Of a stretch of 64,000 nucleotides of DNA, positions 8,227 to 18,322 are shown piece after piece. The position numbers and the translations under genes are program-made. Below the pieces are notes generated by a model. The model did not search any database and had not been told where the DNA came from. It saw nothing but the letters and a program-made list of their open reading frames with translations. How positions within the stretch are numbered: position 1 is the stretch's first letter; each line of letters opens with the position of its first letter. Origin of the DNA: Fimbriimonadaceae bacterium (GTDB taxonomy: Bacteria > Armatimonadota > Fimbriimonadia > Fimbriimonadales > Fimbriimonadaceae); contig JAHBTB010000001.1 in NCBI GenBank assembly GCA_019638795.1, positions 620,001 to 684,000 of the forward strand. Reading direction: 5' to 3'.

Positions 8227-9656
8227 AGAACCGGTGGCCGACCGTGGTCTCGTGGCTGGCCGCGCTCATACCGTTCGTCGGTTTTTGGACATACGGTCTG
8301 ACCGACCTAGACGAAGGGTTCTACGGCGCGGTCGTGGCCGACATGCTCCGGCGGCACGACTGGATCACGCCGACCCTCAACGGAGCGCCGTGGTTTGAGA
8401 AGCCGGTGCTCAGTTACTGGCTCGCAATGCCGTCGGTGGCGGCCTTCGGTGGAGAGTTCGGCGCCCGCCTCCCGTCGGTGGTCTGCACCTTGGCGGCGGC
8501 GTGGGTGATGGCGCGGTTCGCCCGGCGTCACTTTGGCGAGGGTGTCGCGCTCGTCGTCCCCGTCGCCTACACGGGTTCCTTGCTCGCTGGCGCCGTGGGC
8601 CGGATGATGATGACCGACCCGGCCCTGGTGCTCTGCCTGACCGCCGCGTTCACGACGTTCTACGACTCCCTCGTGGACAACCCTCGGCGGCGGCTGTGGA
8701 CGGCGTTCTGGTTGGGTCTGGCCGTCTTGGCCAAGGGCCCCGTCGGCCTTGTCTTGTTCGCCCTTCTGGCCGCCTGCATCTACTGGAAGTGTCCGAGCCT
8801 AAGGGCGAGGTTCAAGGGCTATTGGGCGGTGGGGACTCTGATCGTCGTCCTGGTCGCCGCGACGTGGTACGTGCCCTGCTACTTGGTCAACGGCCAAGAC
8901 TTTGTCCAGAAGTTCTTGGTGGAGCAAAACATCGGCCGCTTCGCCGGGGGTGACAAGGCCCATGCGGTGCCGCTTTGGGCGCATCCGGTCTACTACCCGG
9001 CGACGATCTTTCTGGCCCTGTTGCCCTGGTGGGCGTGGGGAGGACGACGTTTCTGGGCGACGGTGCGGGACACGGGCCGTGACCAAGCGATGACGTTCCT
9101 TTGGCTGTGGGGGCTGGTCATTGTCGGTTTCTTCACGGTCAGTGGCAGCAAACTTCCCCACTACGCCTTGCCCGCCGTGCTCCCCTTGACGACCCTCATG
9201 GTCGCCGTCTTGGTGAGGGACGAAGACGCTCTCGGCCGGTGGCTCCCCATGGCGGCCGGTTGGGCCTGCACGACCCTGGCGCTGGCCCAGGGGGCCACCC
9301 AGGACTACCAGCACGACGTCTTCGCCGAGGTGCAGGCCGTGACCAAGGAGATCGCGGCGAGCCCAGAACCGATCATCCTGTTCCGGATCACTGGCGACGG
9401 CAAGAACAAGGCAGGGGTCAACGAGTCCAGCCACCCGTCCCAATTGTTCTATCTCCGAAGGCTGGTGACGATGACGGACGACCCCGTCGAACTCACCCTT
9501 GGTGACAGGCCGTCGCTGGTCATGACCCGGAGCGCCGCCTTTGACGAGGAAGTCGTGACCACCCTGGTCATGCAGGGTTGGCAGGCCCGTCCGGTCACCC
9601 TGCGCACCCCGACCACCAAGTACATGGTCTACCGGATCCAACCGGTCAAAGACTAA
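8223..9656 (+). CDS. ArnT/PMT-family membrane glycosyltransferase
   Basis: A GT-C fold membrane protein of 477 residues with about ten hydrophobic segments. The first periplasmic loop carries the family signature: DLDEGFYGAVVADML, with the acidic pair Asp30-Glu31, then WITPTLNGAPWFEKPVLSYW. ArnT-type enzymes move a sugar from a polyprenyl-phosphate carrier to lipid A, protein or another acceptor on the outer face of the inner membrane. ATG 8223 overlaps the stop of the Ppx-like gene. The C-terminal soluble part (after about residue 380) is shorter than in E. coli ArnT. Donor and acceptor are unknown; a prenylphosphoryl-pentose made by the 36-39 kb operon is one candidate donor, but this is speculation. 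Confidence 0.85.
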   Translation: MKNRWPTVVSWLAALIPFVGFWTYGLTDLDEGFYGAVVADMLRRHDWITPTLNGAPWFEKPVLSYWLAMPSVAAFGGEFGARLPSVVCTLAAAWVMARFARRHFGEGVALVVPVAYTGSLLAGAVGRMMMTDPALVLCLTAAFTTFYDSLVDNPRRRLWTAFWLGLAVLAKGPVGLVLFALLAACIYWKCPSLRARFKGYWAVGTLIVVLVAATWYVPCYLVNGQDFVQKFLVEQNIGRFAGGDKAHAVPLWAHPVYYPATIFLALLPWWAWGGRRFWATVRDTGRDQAMTFLWLWGLVIVGFFTVSGSKLPHYALPAVLPLTTLMVAVLVRDEDALGRWLPMAAGWACTTLALAQGATQDYQHDVFAEVQAVTKEIAASPEPIILFRITGDGKNKAGVNESSHPSQLFYLRRLVTMTDDPVELTLGDRPSLVMTRSAAFDEEVVTTLVMQGWQARPVTLRTPTTKYMVYRIQPVKD

Positions 9657-10236
9657 GGTAGGGCCGCATCTGGGCGAACTTCTTTGGCCCGATGCCCTTC
9701 ACCTGCTCGATCTCGGCCACCGACCTGAACCCGTGGACTTGGTTCCGGTAGTCAATGATCCGCTGGGCAGTCGCCGGCCCGACGCCCGGGAGTTGTTGCA
9801 GTTCTTGGAGCGTCGCGGTGTTGATCGGGATCTTGCCGGTGGGCAGTTGCTTTTTGCCCGAAGACCCCTTCGCCCCCGGCTTCGCCGGGCCGGCGTGCTT
9901 CACCGGCGGGGCGGTCACCTGCTCACCGATCCGGGGCACCCGTACCTCCATGCCGTCCTCCAGGGCGGCGGCCAGGTTCAGGCTGTCCGTGGCGGCGTCT
10001 TCGGTCGGCCCGCCGGCCGCCTTCAAGGCGTCGTTGATCCGGCTCCCCGTGCTGAACTTGTAGAGCCCCGGATGCACGACCGCCCCTTTAACGTCCACCT
10101 GCATCGACTGCCCGCCGACAGCCCAGCCCTGGATCGTCCGGGGTTGGCTCGCGACTTGGGAGCCGATGGCGAGGGCGGCGACTGCCCCTACCCCACCGGC
10201 CACCAGCTTATGGTTATTGGACCAACGGTCAAACAT
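9646..10236 (-). CDS. ComEA-like helix-hairpin-helix protein with SLBB-type domain
   Basis: This 196-residue protein has an N-terminal membrane anchor (LVAGGVGAVAALAIGSQV), an SLBB-like domain (about 45-105: MQVDVKGAVVHPGLYKF, GSRINDALKAAGG), a Pro/Lys-rich linker, and a C-terminal ComEA helix-hairpin-helix pair (INTATLQELQQLPGVGPATA; QVKGIGPKKF). ComEA proteins bind double-stranded DNA outside the membrane during natural transformation. ATG 10236 is preferred because GGTGA lies 7 nt upstream and TACAAT (10260-10255) could be its -10; ATG 10257 is also possible. The 3' end overlaps the convergent glycosyltransferase gene by 11 bp. No comEC is seen in the window. Confidence 0.88.
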   Translation of the reverse strand: MFDRWSNNHKLVAGGVGAVAALAIGSQVASQPRTIQGWAVGGQSMQVDVKGAVVHPGLYKFSTGSRINDALKAAGGPTEDAATDSLNLAAALEDGMEVRVPRIGEQVTAPPVKHAGPAKPGAKGSSGKKQLPTGKIPINTATLQELQQLPGVGPATAQRIIDYRNQVHGFRSVAEIEQVKGIGPKKFAQMRPYLSL

Positions 10237-10302
10237 AGTGAAATCACCGTCGACCATTGTACGGCGGTGCTCCGCCAGGAAGTCACCGGCCAGCCACGAA
10301 AA

Positions 10303-11154
10303 TCAGACGCGGCCTTCCGCCGCGTCGACCGTGTTGGCGAGAAGGCTGGCGACCGTCATCGGCCCGACGCCTCCGGGCACTGGGGTGATGAGGGAGGCCA
10401 CCTCGGCACATTCGGCGAACATACAGTCGCCGACATCGGCGTCTCGGCCCTCGACCTTGTTGTAGCCCGCGTCGACCACCACCGCGCCGGGCTTGATCCA
10501 GTCCCCCCGGACCAACTCCGCACGCCCCACCGCGGCCACGAGGATGTCGGCCTCACGGCACAGGCCGGCCAGGTCGCGTGTCTTGCTGTGGGCGACGGTG
10601 ACGGTGGCGTTACGCTCCAGGAGCATCAGGGCCATGGGCTTGCCCAAGATCACGCTGCGGCCGATGACGACCGCCCGCTTGCCGGCACAGTCGACCCCGT
10701 AGGCGTCCAAGAGCTTCGTGATGCCGAGCGGGGTGGCGCAGCGGAAGCCCGGCAGTCCGGCGACGAGCCGACCCAGGCTGGCCGAGGTGATCCCGTCGGC
10801 GTCCTTGTCCGGGCCTAATGACTCCAAGACCCTGGCCTCGTCGACGTGAGGGGGCAAGGGATGCTGGATGAGCACACCATGGACACGCTTGTCGGCGTTC
10901 AAGCGGTAGACGTGGTTGATGATCTGGTCGGTCGAAACCCCTTCTTCGACCATGAAGACCCCGCTCTCGACACCGACCCACTTGGCCCACTGCTGTTTCA
11001 TGGCCACGTAAGCCAAGCTGGCGGGGTCTTGGGCGGCGACGACCGCCTCAAGGCGCGGTTTGACGCCACTCTCCCTCAGCTTTTCCACCCGGGCCTTGAG
11101 GTCGGCCCGGACCTTGCGGGCCAGCTCGCGGCCGTCCATCAGCGTCGCGCTCAA
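10303..11154 (-). CDS. folD: Methylenetetrahydrofolate dehydrogenase / methenyl-THF cyclohydrolase
   Basis: A bifunctional cytosolic enzyme that interconverts 5,10-methylene-, methenyl- and 10-formyl-tetrahydrofolate. The 283-residue length is normal. Family motifs seen: [17 protein letters not shown] (catalytic Lys in the Y-x3-K unit), [28 protein letters not shown] and the cofactor-binding [15 protein letters not shown], then [12 protein letters not shown]. The TTG start at 11154 is chosen because its stop-start overlap with purE (TTGA) and the N terminus ([14 protein letters not shown]) match family length; ATG 11139 is the alternative. It sits with purE, fitting shared one-carbon and purine supply. 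Confidence 0.95.
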   Translation of the reverse strand: MSATLMDGRELARKVRADLKARVEKLRESGVKPRLEAVVAAQDPASLAYVAMKQQWAKWVGVESGVFMVEEGVSTDQIINHVYRLNADKRVHGVLIQHPLPPHVDEARVLESLGPDKDADGITSASLGRLVAGLPGFRCATPLGITKLLDAYGVDCAGKRAVVIGRSVILGKPMALMLLERNATVTVAHSKTRDLAGLCREADILVAAVGRAELVRGDWIKPGAVVVDAGYNKVEGRDADVGDCMFAECAEVASLITPVPGGVGPMTVASLLANTVDAAEGRV

Positions 11155-11639
11155 CCTTGCACTTCCTTGTCAGTGGCCAAAACCATCTCCCTTTGTGCCT
11201 CGCGAAAGGCCTCCAACTTCGCAGCCAAGGCGTCGTCCGCGACCGCGAGGATCTGGACGGCGAGCAGGCCGGCGTTGCGCCCGCCCCCGATCGCCACCGT
11301 CGCCACCGGCACGCCGGGCGGCATCTGGACGATGCTATGGAGAGAGTCCACTCCGGACAACGCCTTGGACATCACGGGGACGCCTACGACCGGCAGGGTG
11401 GTCATGGCGGCGACCATGCCGGGCAGATGGGCGGCGCCTCCGGCCCCTGCGATGATGACCCGTAGACCTCGCTGTCGTGCGGACGTGGCGTATTCGACCA
11501 TCCGGGCTGGTGTCCGGTGGGCACTGACGACGTGCACCTCGTGGGGGACACCGAACTCCTTCATCGTCTCGACGGCCGGCGACATCGTCTCGAAATCCGA
11601 CTTGGACCCCATGATGATGCCGACGAGGGCGGGCTGCAT
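11151..11639 (-). CDS. purE: N5-carboxyaminoimidazole ribonucleotide mutase
   Basis: A cytosolic class I PurE that converts N5-CAIR to CAIR in purine synthesis. The 162-residue protein starts [19 protein letters not shown], with the GSxSD substrate-binding motif, followed by [13 protein letters not shown] (catalytic His in SAHRTP) and the [14 protein letters not shown] loop. ATG 11639 is preferred over the in-frame GTG 11645 because family proteins begin at this Met and TAACCT lies 6 nt before it. purK, its usual partner, is not in the window. The stop overlaps the folD start by 4 bp. Confidence 0.95.
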   Translation of the reverse strand: MQPALVGIIMGSKSDFETMSPAVETMKEFGVPHEVHVVSAHRTPARMVEYATSARQRGLRVIIAGAGGAAHLPGMVAAMTTLPVVGVPVMSKALSGVDSLHSIVQMPPGVPVATVAIGGGRNAGLLAVQILAVADDALAAKLEAFREAQREMVLATDKEVQG

Positions 11640-11645
11640 GGCCAC

Positions 11646-11651
11646 AGGTTA
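11646..11651 (-). promoter_or_regulatory. -10 element directly before purE
   Basis: On the minus strand TAACCT (11651-11646) is followed by 6 nt and ATG 11639. The spacing leaves no leader, as for several other genes in the window. The -35 is unclear. Confidence 0.35.
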
Positions 11652-11750
11652 CTCAGTGTGGAAAAAAGACGCCGATTCCATGCTAGGCCGCGCTCCACGA
11701 CGGTGGACCGCCCCGTCTTTCAGCACAAGGCGGGAATTGCCCGCATTGTT

Positions 11751-12905
11751 ATGGACGCTCAGGACCAAGCAGAGATGAACCCCGTCAATTTGTTTGAGAC
11801 AGTCGCGGTGATCAAAGTCATCGGAGTCGGTGGCGCCGGGTGCAACGCGGTGAACCGCATGGTGGACGCCGGCGTGGAAGGCGTCGAGTTCATCGCGATG
11901 AACACCGACAAGCAGGCGCTGGACGCCAGTAAGGCGCAACGACGCCTGTCGCTGGGGACCGGCCTGACCCGCGGTCTAGGCACCGGCGGAGACCCTGACC
12001 GGGGGGCCGCCGCGGCCAAAGAATCGGAGAAAGCGATCATGGAGGCGGTCGACGGTGCCGACATGGTCTTTGTCACGGCAGGCTTGGGCGGCGGTACCGG
12101 TACCGGTGCGGCCCCCGTGGTCTGCGAATGCGCGCGCCGCGCGGGCGCCCTGACCGTGGCCGTCGTCACAAAACCGTTCCTCTTTGAGGGCCCACGGCGG
12201 AAGCGGCAGGCCGACGCCGGCTTGGAGCGCTTGCGCCAGCATGTCGACACGGTCATCACGATCCCCAATGACAAGCTCACCGACGTCGTCGAGCGAAAAG
12301 CGTCGCTCCAAGACGCCTTTCTCACCGCCGACGACGTCCTCCGCCAGGGCGTCCAGGGGATCAGCGACATCATCCTGCGACCTGGGCTCATCAACGTCGA
12401 TTTTGCCGATGTCAGCGCGGTCATGAAGGACGCCGGCATCGCCCTCATGGGTATGGGGCGAGGAAGCGGAGAACGCCGGGCGCGGGCCGCCGCCGAGGCG
12501 GCGGTGAACTCCCCGATGTTGGAGACCACCATCGTCGGCGCGAAGAAGATCCTCGTCAACATCACCGCCGGACTGGACTTCAGCTTGAGCGAGGTTCAGG
12601 AGGCGATGGAGTACGTCATGCAGCTTGCCGACCCCGAGGAGGCCAACGTCTTCTTGGGCCACGTCGTCGACGAGAGCCTAGGCGACGACGTCGTCGTCAC
12701 CCTCCTCGCCGCCGACCTCCCCAGCAACCCCCTTCCTGTCGACCGTCAGGTGTTCACTTACACCGGCGAGGTGAGGAGGCGCTCGGAGGAGCCGGCCCCC
12801 GAGGATGTCCCCGCCACGACGCGCGTCACGCAAAAGCCGATCGAGATCGAGGACATCGACCTCGACATCCCCGCGTTCCTGCGCCGCCAGCGTCAGGGCG
12901 GCTGA
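11751..12905 (+). CDS. ftsZ: Cell division protein FtsZ
   Basis: The tubulin-like GTPase that forms the division ring. The 384-residue protein has the N-terminal Rossmann start (IKVIGVGGAGCNAVNRMV), the GTP-binding G-box GGGTGTGAAP at about residues 113-122, the synergy/T7 loop (PGLINVDFADV) needed for GTP hydrolysis in the next subunit, and a C-terminal conserved peptide (DIDLDIPAFLRRQ) that binds FtsA or other tethers. ATG 11751 is the outermost plausible start and ATG 11775 is an alternative; neither has a strong Shine-Dalgarno site. The gene lies alone between purE and acs, not next to ftsA or the mur genes. A strong terminator follows. Confidence 0.97.
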   Translation: MDAQDQAEMNPVNLFETVAVIKVIGVGGAGCNAVNRMVDAGVEGVEFIAMNTDKQALDASKAQRRLSLGTGLTRGLGTGGDPDRGAAAAKESEKAIMEAVDGADMVFVTAGLGGGTGTGAAPVVCECARRAGALTVAVVTKPFLFEGPRRKRQADAGLERLRQHVDTVITIPNDKLTDVVERKASLQDAFLTADDVLRQGVQGISDIILRPGLINVDFADVSAVMKDAGIALMGMGRGSGERRARAAAEAAVNSPMLETTIVGAKKILVNITAGLDFSLSEVQEAMEYVMQLADPEEANVFLGHVVDESLGDDVVVTLLAADLPSNPLPVDRQVFTYTGEVRRRSEEPAPEDVPATTRVTQKPIEIEDIDLDIPAFLRRQRQGG

Positions 12906-12943
12906 CCCGGTTTATACCGACAACAAGTACTGGTCCAACGATC

Positions 12944-12971
12944 GCCCCGGCACCGCCGGGGCATTTTTTTT
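12944..12971 (+). terminator. Rho-independent terminator of ftsZ
   Basis: GCCCCGGC (12944-12951), a 3-nt loop and GCCGGGGC (12955-12962) form a perfect 8-bp stem followed by A and then a run of eight T (12964-12971). This is a textbook plus-strand terminator 38 nt past the ftsZ stop. Confidence 0.95.
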
Positions 12972-12984
12972 GCTGAGGAAGGGC

Positions 12985-14988
<2,004 letters not shown>

Positions 14989-15019
14989 GGCGGCGTGGTC
15001 TCCTGTTGGCGAAGCAATG

Positions 15020-15048
15020 TTTTACCCAAGCGGCCCGAAGGGTACAGT
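15020..15048 (+). promoter_or_regulatory. Promoter of the VOC gene with leaderless spacing
   Basis: TTTTAC (15020-15025), a 17-nt spacer and TACAGT (15043-15048) are followed by 7 nt and ATG 15056. The layout predicts transcription starting at or next to the A of the start codon. Confidence 0.5.
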
Positions 15049-15055
15049 TTCGGCC

Positions 15056-15745
15056 ATGGCGTTCCGCCTGAGCCGGTGCGTGGGGGTCACCGCACCGGAC
15101 GTCAACCAAGCCCGCGACTTTTACACCCGGCACATGCAGTTGCGCGTGGTCAGCTACGAGAACGGCTTGGAGCTCGGTGGCCGTGACCTCCGCCTTTACG
15201 TCGATCCCGGCCCGGTCGGGCCGGCTGTGCTGGAGATGGTCACTGACGACGGCCCCGCCGCGAGGGAGAAGGTGCGCCGGTTGGGGTTCGAAGAGAAGCA
15301 ATGGCGCGGGCCGGGCCAACCCTGCCTGGTCGTCGATCCATGGGGCGTCGTCTGGAACGTGTTCTTTGACAAGGGCAGCCCGGTGGTCGCCGCGCTGGAG
15401 AACCCGGGGCCGTGCATGGTCGTCGACCGGGTCGGGGTCGCCTGCGACGAACCCGCCGAGGCGGCCGATTTCTACGGGACATTGTTCGACGTGGTGCCGT
15501 CCAAGACGGTGGCGGGAGACTGGACGGTCGACTCAGGGGCCTGTCGGCTACGGGTCGAGAAGGGGGACACTGGGTCGATGCTCTATCTGGCGAGTGAGGC
15601 CTGCTTCGACGCCCTCGTCGCCCTCGGGTGTGACGAGGTGTCGGCCGCCCCCCCGCGCCTCCGCGACCCGTTCGGAGTCGTGTGGGGTGCCGACGCTCCG
15701 GCCCCGAGCGGCTTTGCGGCGGTGAGCCCGGGTGGTGCCCAGTGA
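15056..15745 (+). CDS. VOC-family (glyoxalase-like) protein, two tandem domains
   Basis: The 229-residue protein has two vicinal-oxygen-chelate modules: residues about 1-108 (LSRCVGVTAPDVNQARDFY ... VVDPWGVVWNVFF) and about 118-220 (VDRVGVACDEPAEAADFY ... LRDPFGVVWG). Each repeats the beta-alpha-beta-beta-beta plan. Family members include glyoxalase I, ring-cleaving dioxygenases and antibiotic-binding proteins. The first-position metal ligands usual in enzymes (His at the start, Glu at the end of each module) are not obvious, so it may be a non-catalytic binding protein. It overlaps the next gene by 4 bp (GTGA). Function unknown. Confidence 0.75.
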   Translation: MAFRLSRCVGVTAPDVNQARDFYTRHMQLRVVSYENGLELGGRDLRLYVDPGPVGPAVLEMVTDDGPAAREKVRRLGFEEKQWRGPGQPCLVVDPWGVVWNVFFDKGSPVVAALENPGPCMVVDRVGVACDEPAEAADFYGTLFDVVPSKTVAGDWTVDSGACRLRVEKGDTGSMLYLASEACFDALVALGCDEVSAAPPRLRDPFGVVWGADAPAPSGFAAVSPGGAQ

Positions 15746-16269
15746 CCTTGCGGACGACCCTACGGCGGCTTGTCGAGATTGTCCGCGAGACGTGCCCCGG
15801 CGAACCGGCCTACGTGAGTGTCCAACAAGGACGCACTGTCGTCTCAGTGGCCAGGCGCGACACCGACACGGTCGTGCTCGCTTACGCGGACGGAGGGGTG
15901 ACGGCGACCAAGGCCTATTTGAAGCAAGAAGGGGTCGAGGCCCACGACGGCGCCTGGTTTGCCGACGGCATGCCCCAAGACATGGGGACGCGCGTGTGGA
16001 TCGGGGCGGTGTCCTATCGAAGTGACGAGCCCAAACCAGGCCTGTGGGTCGACGCCTTTCCGGTGCGCCCTTCCGCCGGAGACGTCCTTGAGGCGATGTA
16101 TGCTGAGTTCCAGGACGAGGGACTGGTGCCCGAGGGCAAGCTTGACGCGTTTCTGGCCCAGGTCGAGCCCAATGTCGTCATCCTGGAGCCGGACGAGATC
16201 GAGGGCATGTTGGTCCGCCACACCGTGACCGCGCAACCCCGCGAGGCTTCGCCTCGTGAATTGGATTGA
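15742..16269 (+). CDS. Hypothetical protein
   Basis: A 175-residue soluble protein that I do not recognise. GTG 15742 is chosen because it overlaps the stop of the VOC gene (GTGA). No signal peptide, membrane segment or cysteine cluster is seen. The middle is rich in charged and aromatic residues (WIGAVSYRSDEPKPGLWVD) and it ends with a short acidic/Arg tail. Its position in a short operon between the VOC protein and the DUF4870 membrane protein says little about its job. Confidence 0.6.
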   Translation: MTLRTTLRRLVEIVRETCPGEPAYVSVQQGRTVVSVARRDTDTVVLAYADGGVTATKAYLKQEGVEAHDGAWFADGMPQDMGTRVWIGAVSYRSDEPKPGLWVDAFPVRPSAGDVLEAMYAEFQDEGLVPEGKLDAFLAQVEPNVVILEPDEIEGMLVRHTVTAQPREASPRELD

Positions 16270-16271
16270 CC

Positions 16272-16634
16272 ATGGCAAACAGCAATGAACGGGCGGTCGC
16301 AGCGGCGGCGCATGTGGTGCCGCTCGTCCTCGGGTTCGGCGTCCTCGGCTGGGCGGTGGCGTTCGTGATCATGCTCACCCAGCGCGAGCGCTCCGGCTTC
16401 GCGACCCGTCACGCGATCCAGTCCATGACGTTCCAGTTCGTCTTGTCGCTCTGGTTCATCGCTTGCGCGGTGCTGATGTGGATCCCCATCATCAGCTTCA
16501 TCGGATATATCGGCGCGGCGGTCGGCGGTCTGGCTGGCCTGGTCCTCACCGTGATGGGAGCGGTCCACGCAGTCCGCGGCGACGAGTATGAATACCCCGT
16601 CGTGGGGCGCATCTACCGACGCACCATCGGCTAG
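16272..16634 (+). CDS. DUF4870 / Tic20-like small membrane protein
   Basis: A 120-residue protein with three or four hydrophobic segments. The pattern matches DUF4870: an N-terminal AHVVPLVLGFGVLGWAVAF helix, the RHAIQSMTFQFVLSLWFIA segment (the family has a conserved HAxQ/NxQ unit here), then two C-terminal helices and the tail YPVVGRIYR. ATG 16272 is preferred over an in-frame TTG at 16266. It starts 2 nt after the upstream stop. The biochemical role of the family is unknown. Its 3' end overlaps the convergent SRPBCC gene by 4 bp. Confidence 0.8.
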   Translation: MANSNERAVAAAAHVVPLVLGFGVLGWAVAFVIMLTQRERSGFATRHAIQSMTFQFVLSLWFIACAVLMWIPIISFIGYIGAAVGGLAGLVLTVMGAVHAVRGDEYEYPVVGRIYRRTIG

Positions 16635-17131
16635 GCCGGGCCCCTCGCTCGTCGCTCCAGCTCACGCCGGAGCGACTCCTCGCCCTTGGCCATCGCCCAG
16701 CGGTGGTTCCAGCTGAACAGGGGCCGCAGAAGGAAGGACAGCGACCGGAGCAACGGCTTGTCGGCGACGATGTCCCAGACGTAGGTGATGTCGACCTCGG
16801 GCCCCGACTGGACGAACGTCCATCGTCCGGTGCCGATGAAATCGCCCCATGCCTCCAAGGCAAATCCGTGGGGGCGGTCAGACTCGGTCACTCGGAACGA
16901 CCACCGCAACCGGTAGGGCAGATATCCCTTGGTGAGGAGTCCGATCTCGCGCCCGACACCACCGGGCCCGCCTGGCTTCGTCTCGTGCACTGACAGATAG
17001 ACGTCCGGCCACCAACGGGGCAGGTCAAGCGGGTCGCCCAACAGGTCGTAGACTTCCTCGCAATTGGCCGTCACGCGCCAGTGGGTGACAAAGTGGTACC
17101 GCGGTGCCGCCACGTCGCTATCTTGACCCAC
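16631..17131 (-). CDS. SRPBCC-family (polyketide cyclase/START-like) protein
   Basis: This 166-residue soluble protein has the helix-grip pattern of SRPBCC proteins: [30 protein letters not shown] at the start, a central beta sheet ([18 protein letters not shown]), and a long C-terminal amphipathic helix ending in Arg/Glu-rich residues. Such proteins hold a hydrophobic ligand in a deep cavity. The ligand is unknown. The start is GTG 17131, 31 nt from the divergent rhamnose isomerase gene, so the two may share a control region. Confidence 0.75.
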   Translation of the reverse strand: MGQDSDVAAPRYHFVTHWRVTANCEEVYDLLGDPLDLPRWWPDVYLSVHETKPGGPGGVGREIGLLTKGYLPYRLRWSFRVTESDRPHGFALEAWGDFIGTGRWTFVQSGPEVDITYVWDIVADKPLLRSLSFLLRPLFSWNHRWAMAKGEESLRRELERRARGPA

Positions 17132-17162
17132 CGGGCCGTGGAGTAACCTCCCCTCTATCGCG

Positions 17163-18311
17163 ATGACACCAGACGAAGCCTTGGCCGCCCTCCCCCGACT
17201 GCGTGTCGAGACGCCCAGTTGGGGTTACGGCGACAGTGGGACGCGCTTCAAAACCTTTGCGTGGCCCGGGGCCGCCCGGAACGTCTGGGAAAAGGTCGCT
17301 GACGCCGGCGAAGTGCACCGTCTGACCGGCTGTGCACCGTCGGTGGCCCTCCACATCCCCTGGGACAGGTGCGACGACTGGCAGGGCCTGGCCCAACACG
17401 CCGCAGAGCAGGGCGTCGAGATCGGCGCGATCAACCCCAACGTCTTCCAAGACCCCGACTACAAGCTGGGGAGCGTCACCAACCCAGACCCGAGGACACG
17501 CGACAAGGCTCTTGCCCACCTCCTTGAGTGCGTCGGGTTGCTGACCCAGACCGGGTCACGCGACTTGTCCCTGTGGTTTGCCGACGGCACCAACTACGCG
17601 GGCCAGGACGACTTCCGTGCCCGCAAGCGACTGATGTCCGAGGCATTGCGCCAGGTCCACGCCGCCCTCCCCGACGGCAAGCGGATGCTGGTCGAGTACA
17701 AGTTCTTCGAACCGGCTTTCTATTTCACCGACCTCTTCGACTGGGGTGCGGCGCTGGTCCAGTGCCAGGCCTGCGGCCCCAAGGCCAAGGTGCTCGTCGA
17801 CCTGGGACACCACGCCCAGGGCACCAATATCGAGGCCATCGTCGCGTTTCTTCTTGATGAGGGCCGACTCGGCGGCTTCCATTTCAACGCCCGGCGCTAC
17901 GCCGACGACGACCTGATCGTCGGCACGACCAACCCCTTTGAACTCTTCTGCATTTTCGTCGAGACGGCCGGGGAGGACGACGTGGCCTACATGATCGACC
18001 AGAGCCACAACATCGAGCCCAAGCTTGAAGCTATGGTGCAAAGCGTCCTCAACTGTCAGGAAGCCTATGCGAAGGCCCTCCTCGTCGACCGGTCTGCTCT
18101 CCGACAACACCAGTCGGCCGGCGACGTGCTCGGCGCCCACCGGGTCCTCGCCGACGCGTTCCGCACCGACGTCCGCCCCCTCCTTGAAGAGCACCGGCGA
18201 CGCCATGGCCTGCCGACCGACCCGGTCAAGGCGTTGCGGAACAGCGGCTACGAAGAGCAGAAGGCCCAGGAAAGGGGCGTTTCGGCCACCGGCGGCGGGT
18301 ATCCCACCTGA
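17163..18311 (+). CDS. L-rhamnose isomerase (RhaI type)
   Basis: A cytosolic metal-dependent TIM-barrel enzyme that converts L-rhamnose to L-rhamnulose. The 382-residue protein matches the Pseudomonas/Bacillus-type isomerase, not E. coli RhaA. Visible features: [45 protein letters not shown], the metal-site strands [13 protein letters not shown] (Glu) and [15 protein letters not shown] (Asp, His), then [15 protein letters not shown]. It heads an operon whose next gene, 11 nt downstream, encodes the aldolase/dehydrogenase of the same pathway. An L-rhamnose or other 6-deoxyhexose substrate is thus well supported. Confidence 0.9.
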   Translation: MTPDEALAALPRLRVETPSWGYGDSGTRFKTFAWPGAARNVWEKVADAGEVHRLTGCAPSVALHIPWDRCDDWQGLAQHAAEQGVEIGAINPNVFQDPDYKLGSVTNPDPRTRDKALAHLLECVGLLTQTGSRDLSLWFADGTNYAGQDDFRARKRLMSEALRQVHAALPDGKRMLVEYKFFEPAFYFTDLFDWGAALVQCQACGPKAKVLVDLGHHAQGTNIEAIVAFLLDEGRLGGFHFNARRYADDDLIVGTTNPFELFCIFVETAGEDDVAYMIDQSHNIEPKLEAMVQSVLNCQEAYAKALLVDRSALRQHQSAGDVLGAHRVLADAFRTDVRPLLEEHRRRHGLPTDPVKALRNSGYEEQKAQERGVSATGGGYPT

Positions 18312-18322
18312 CGAGCCCTGAC

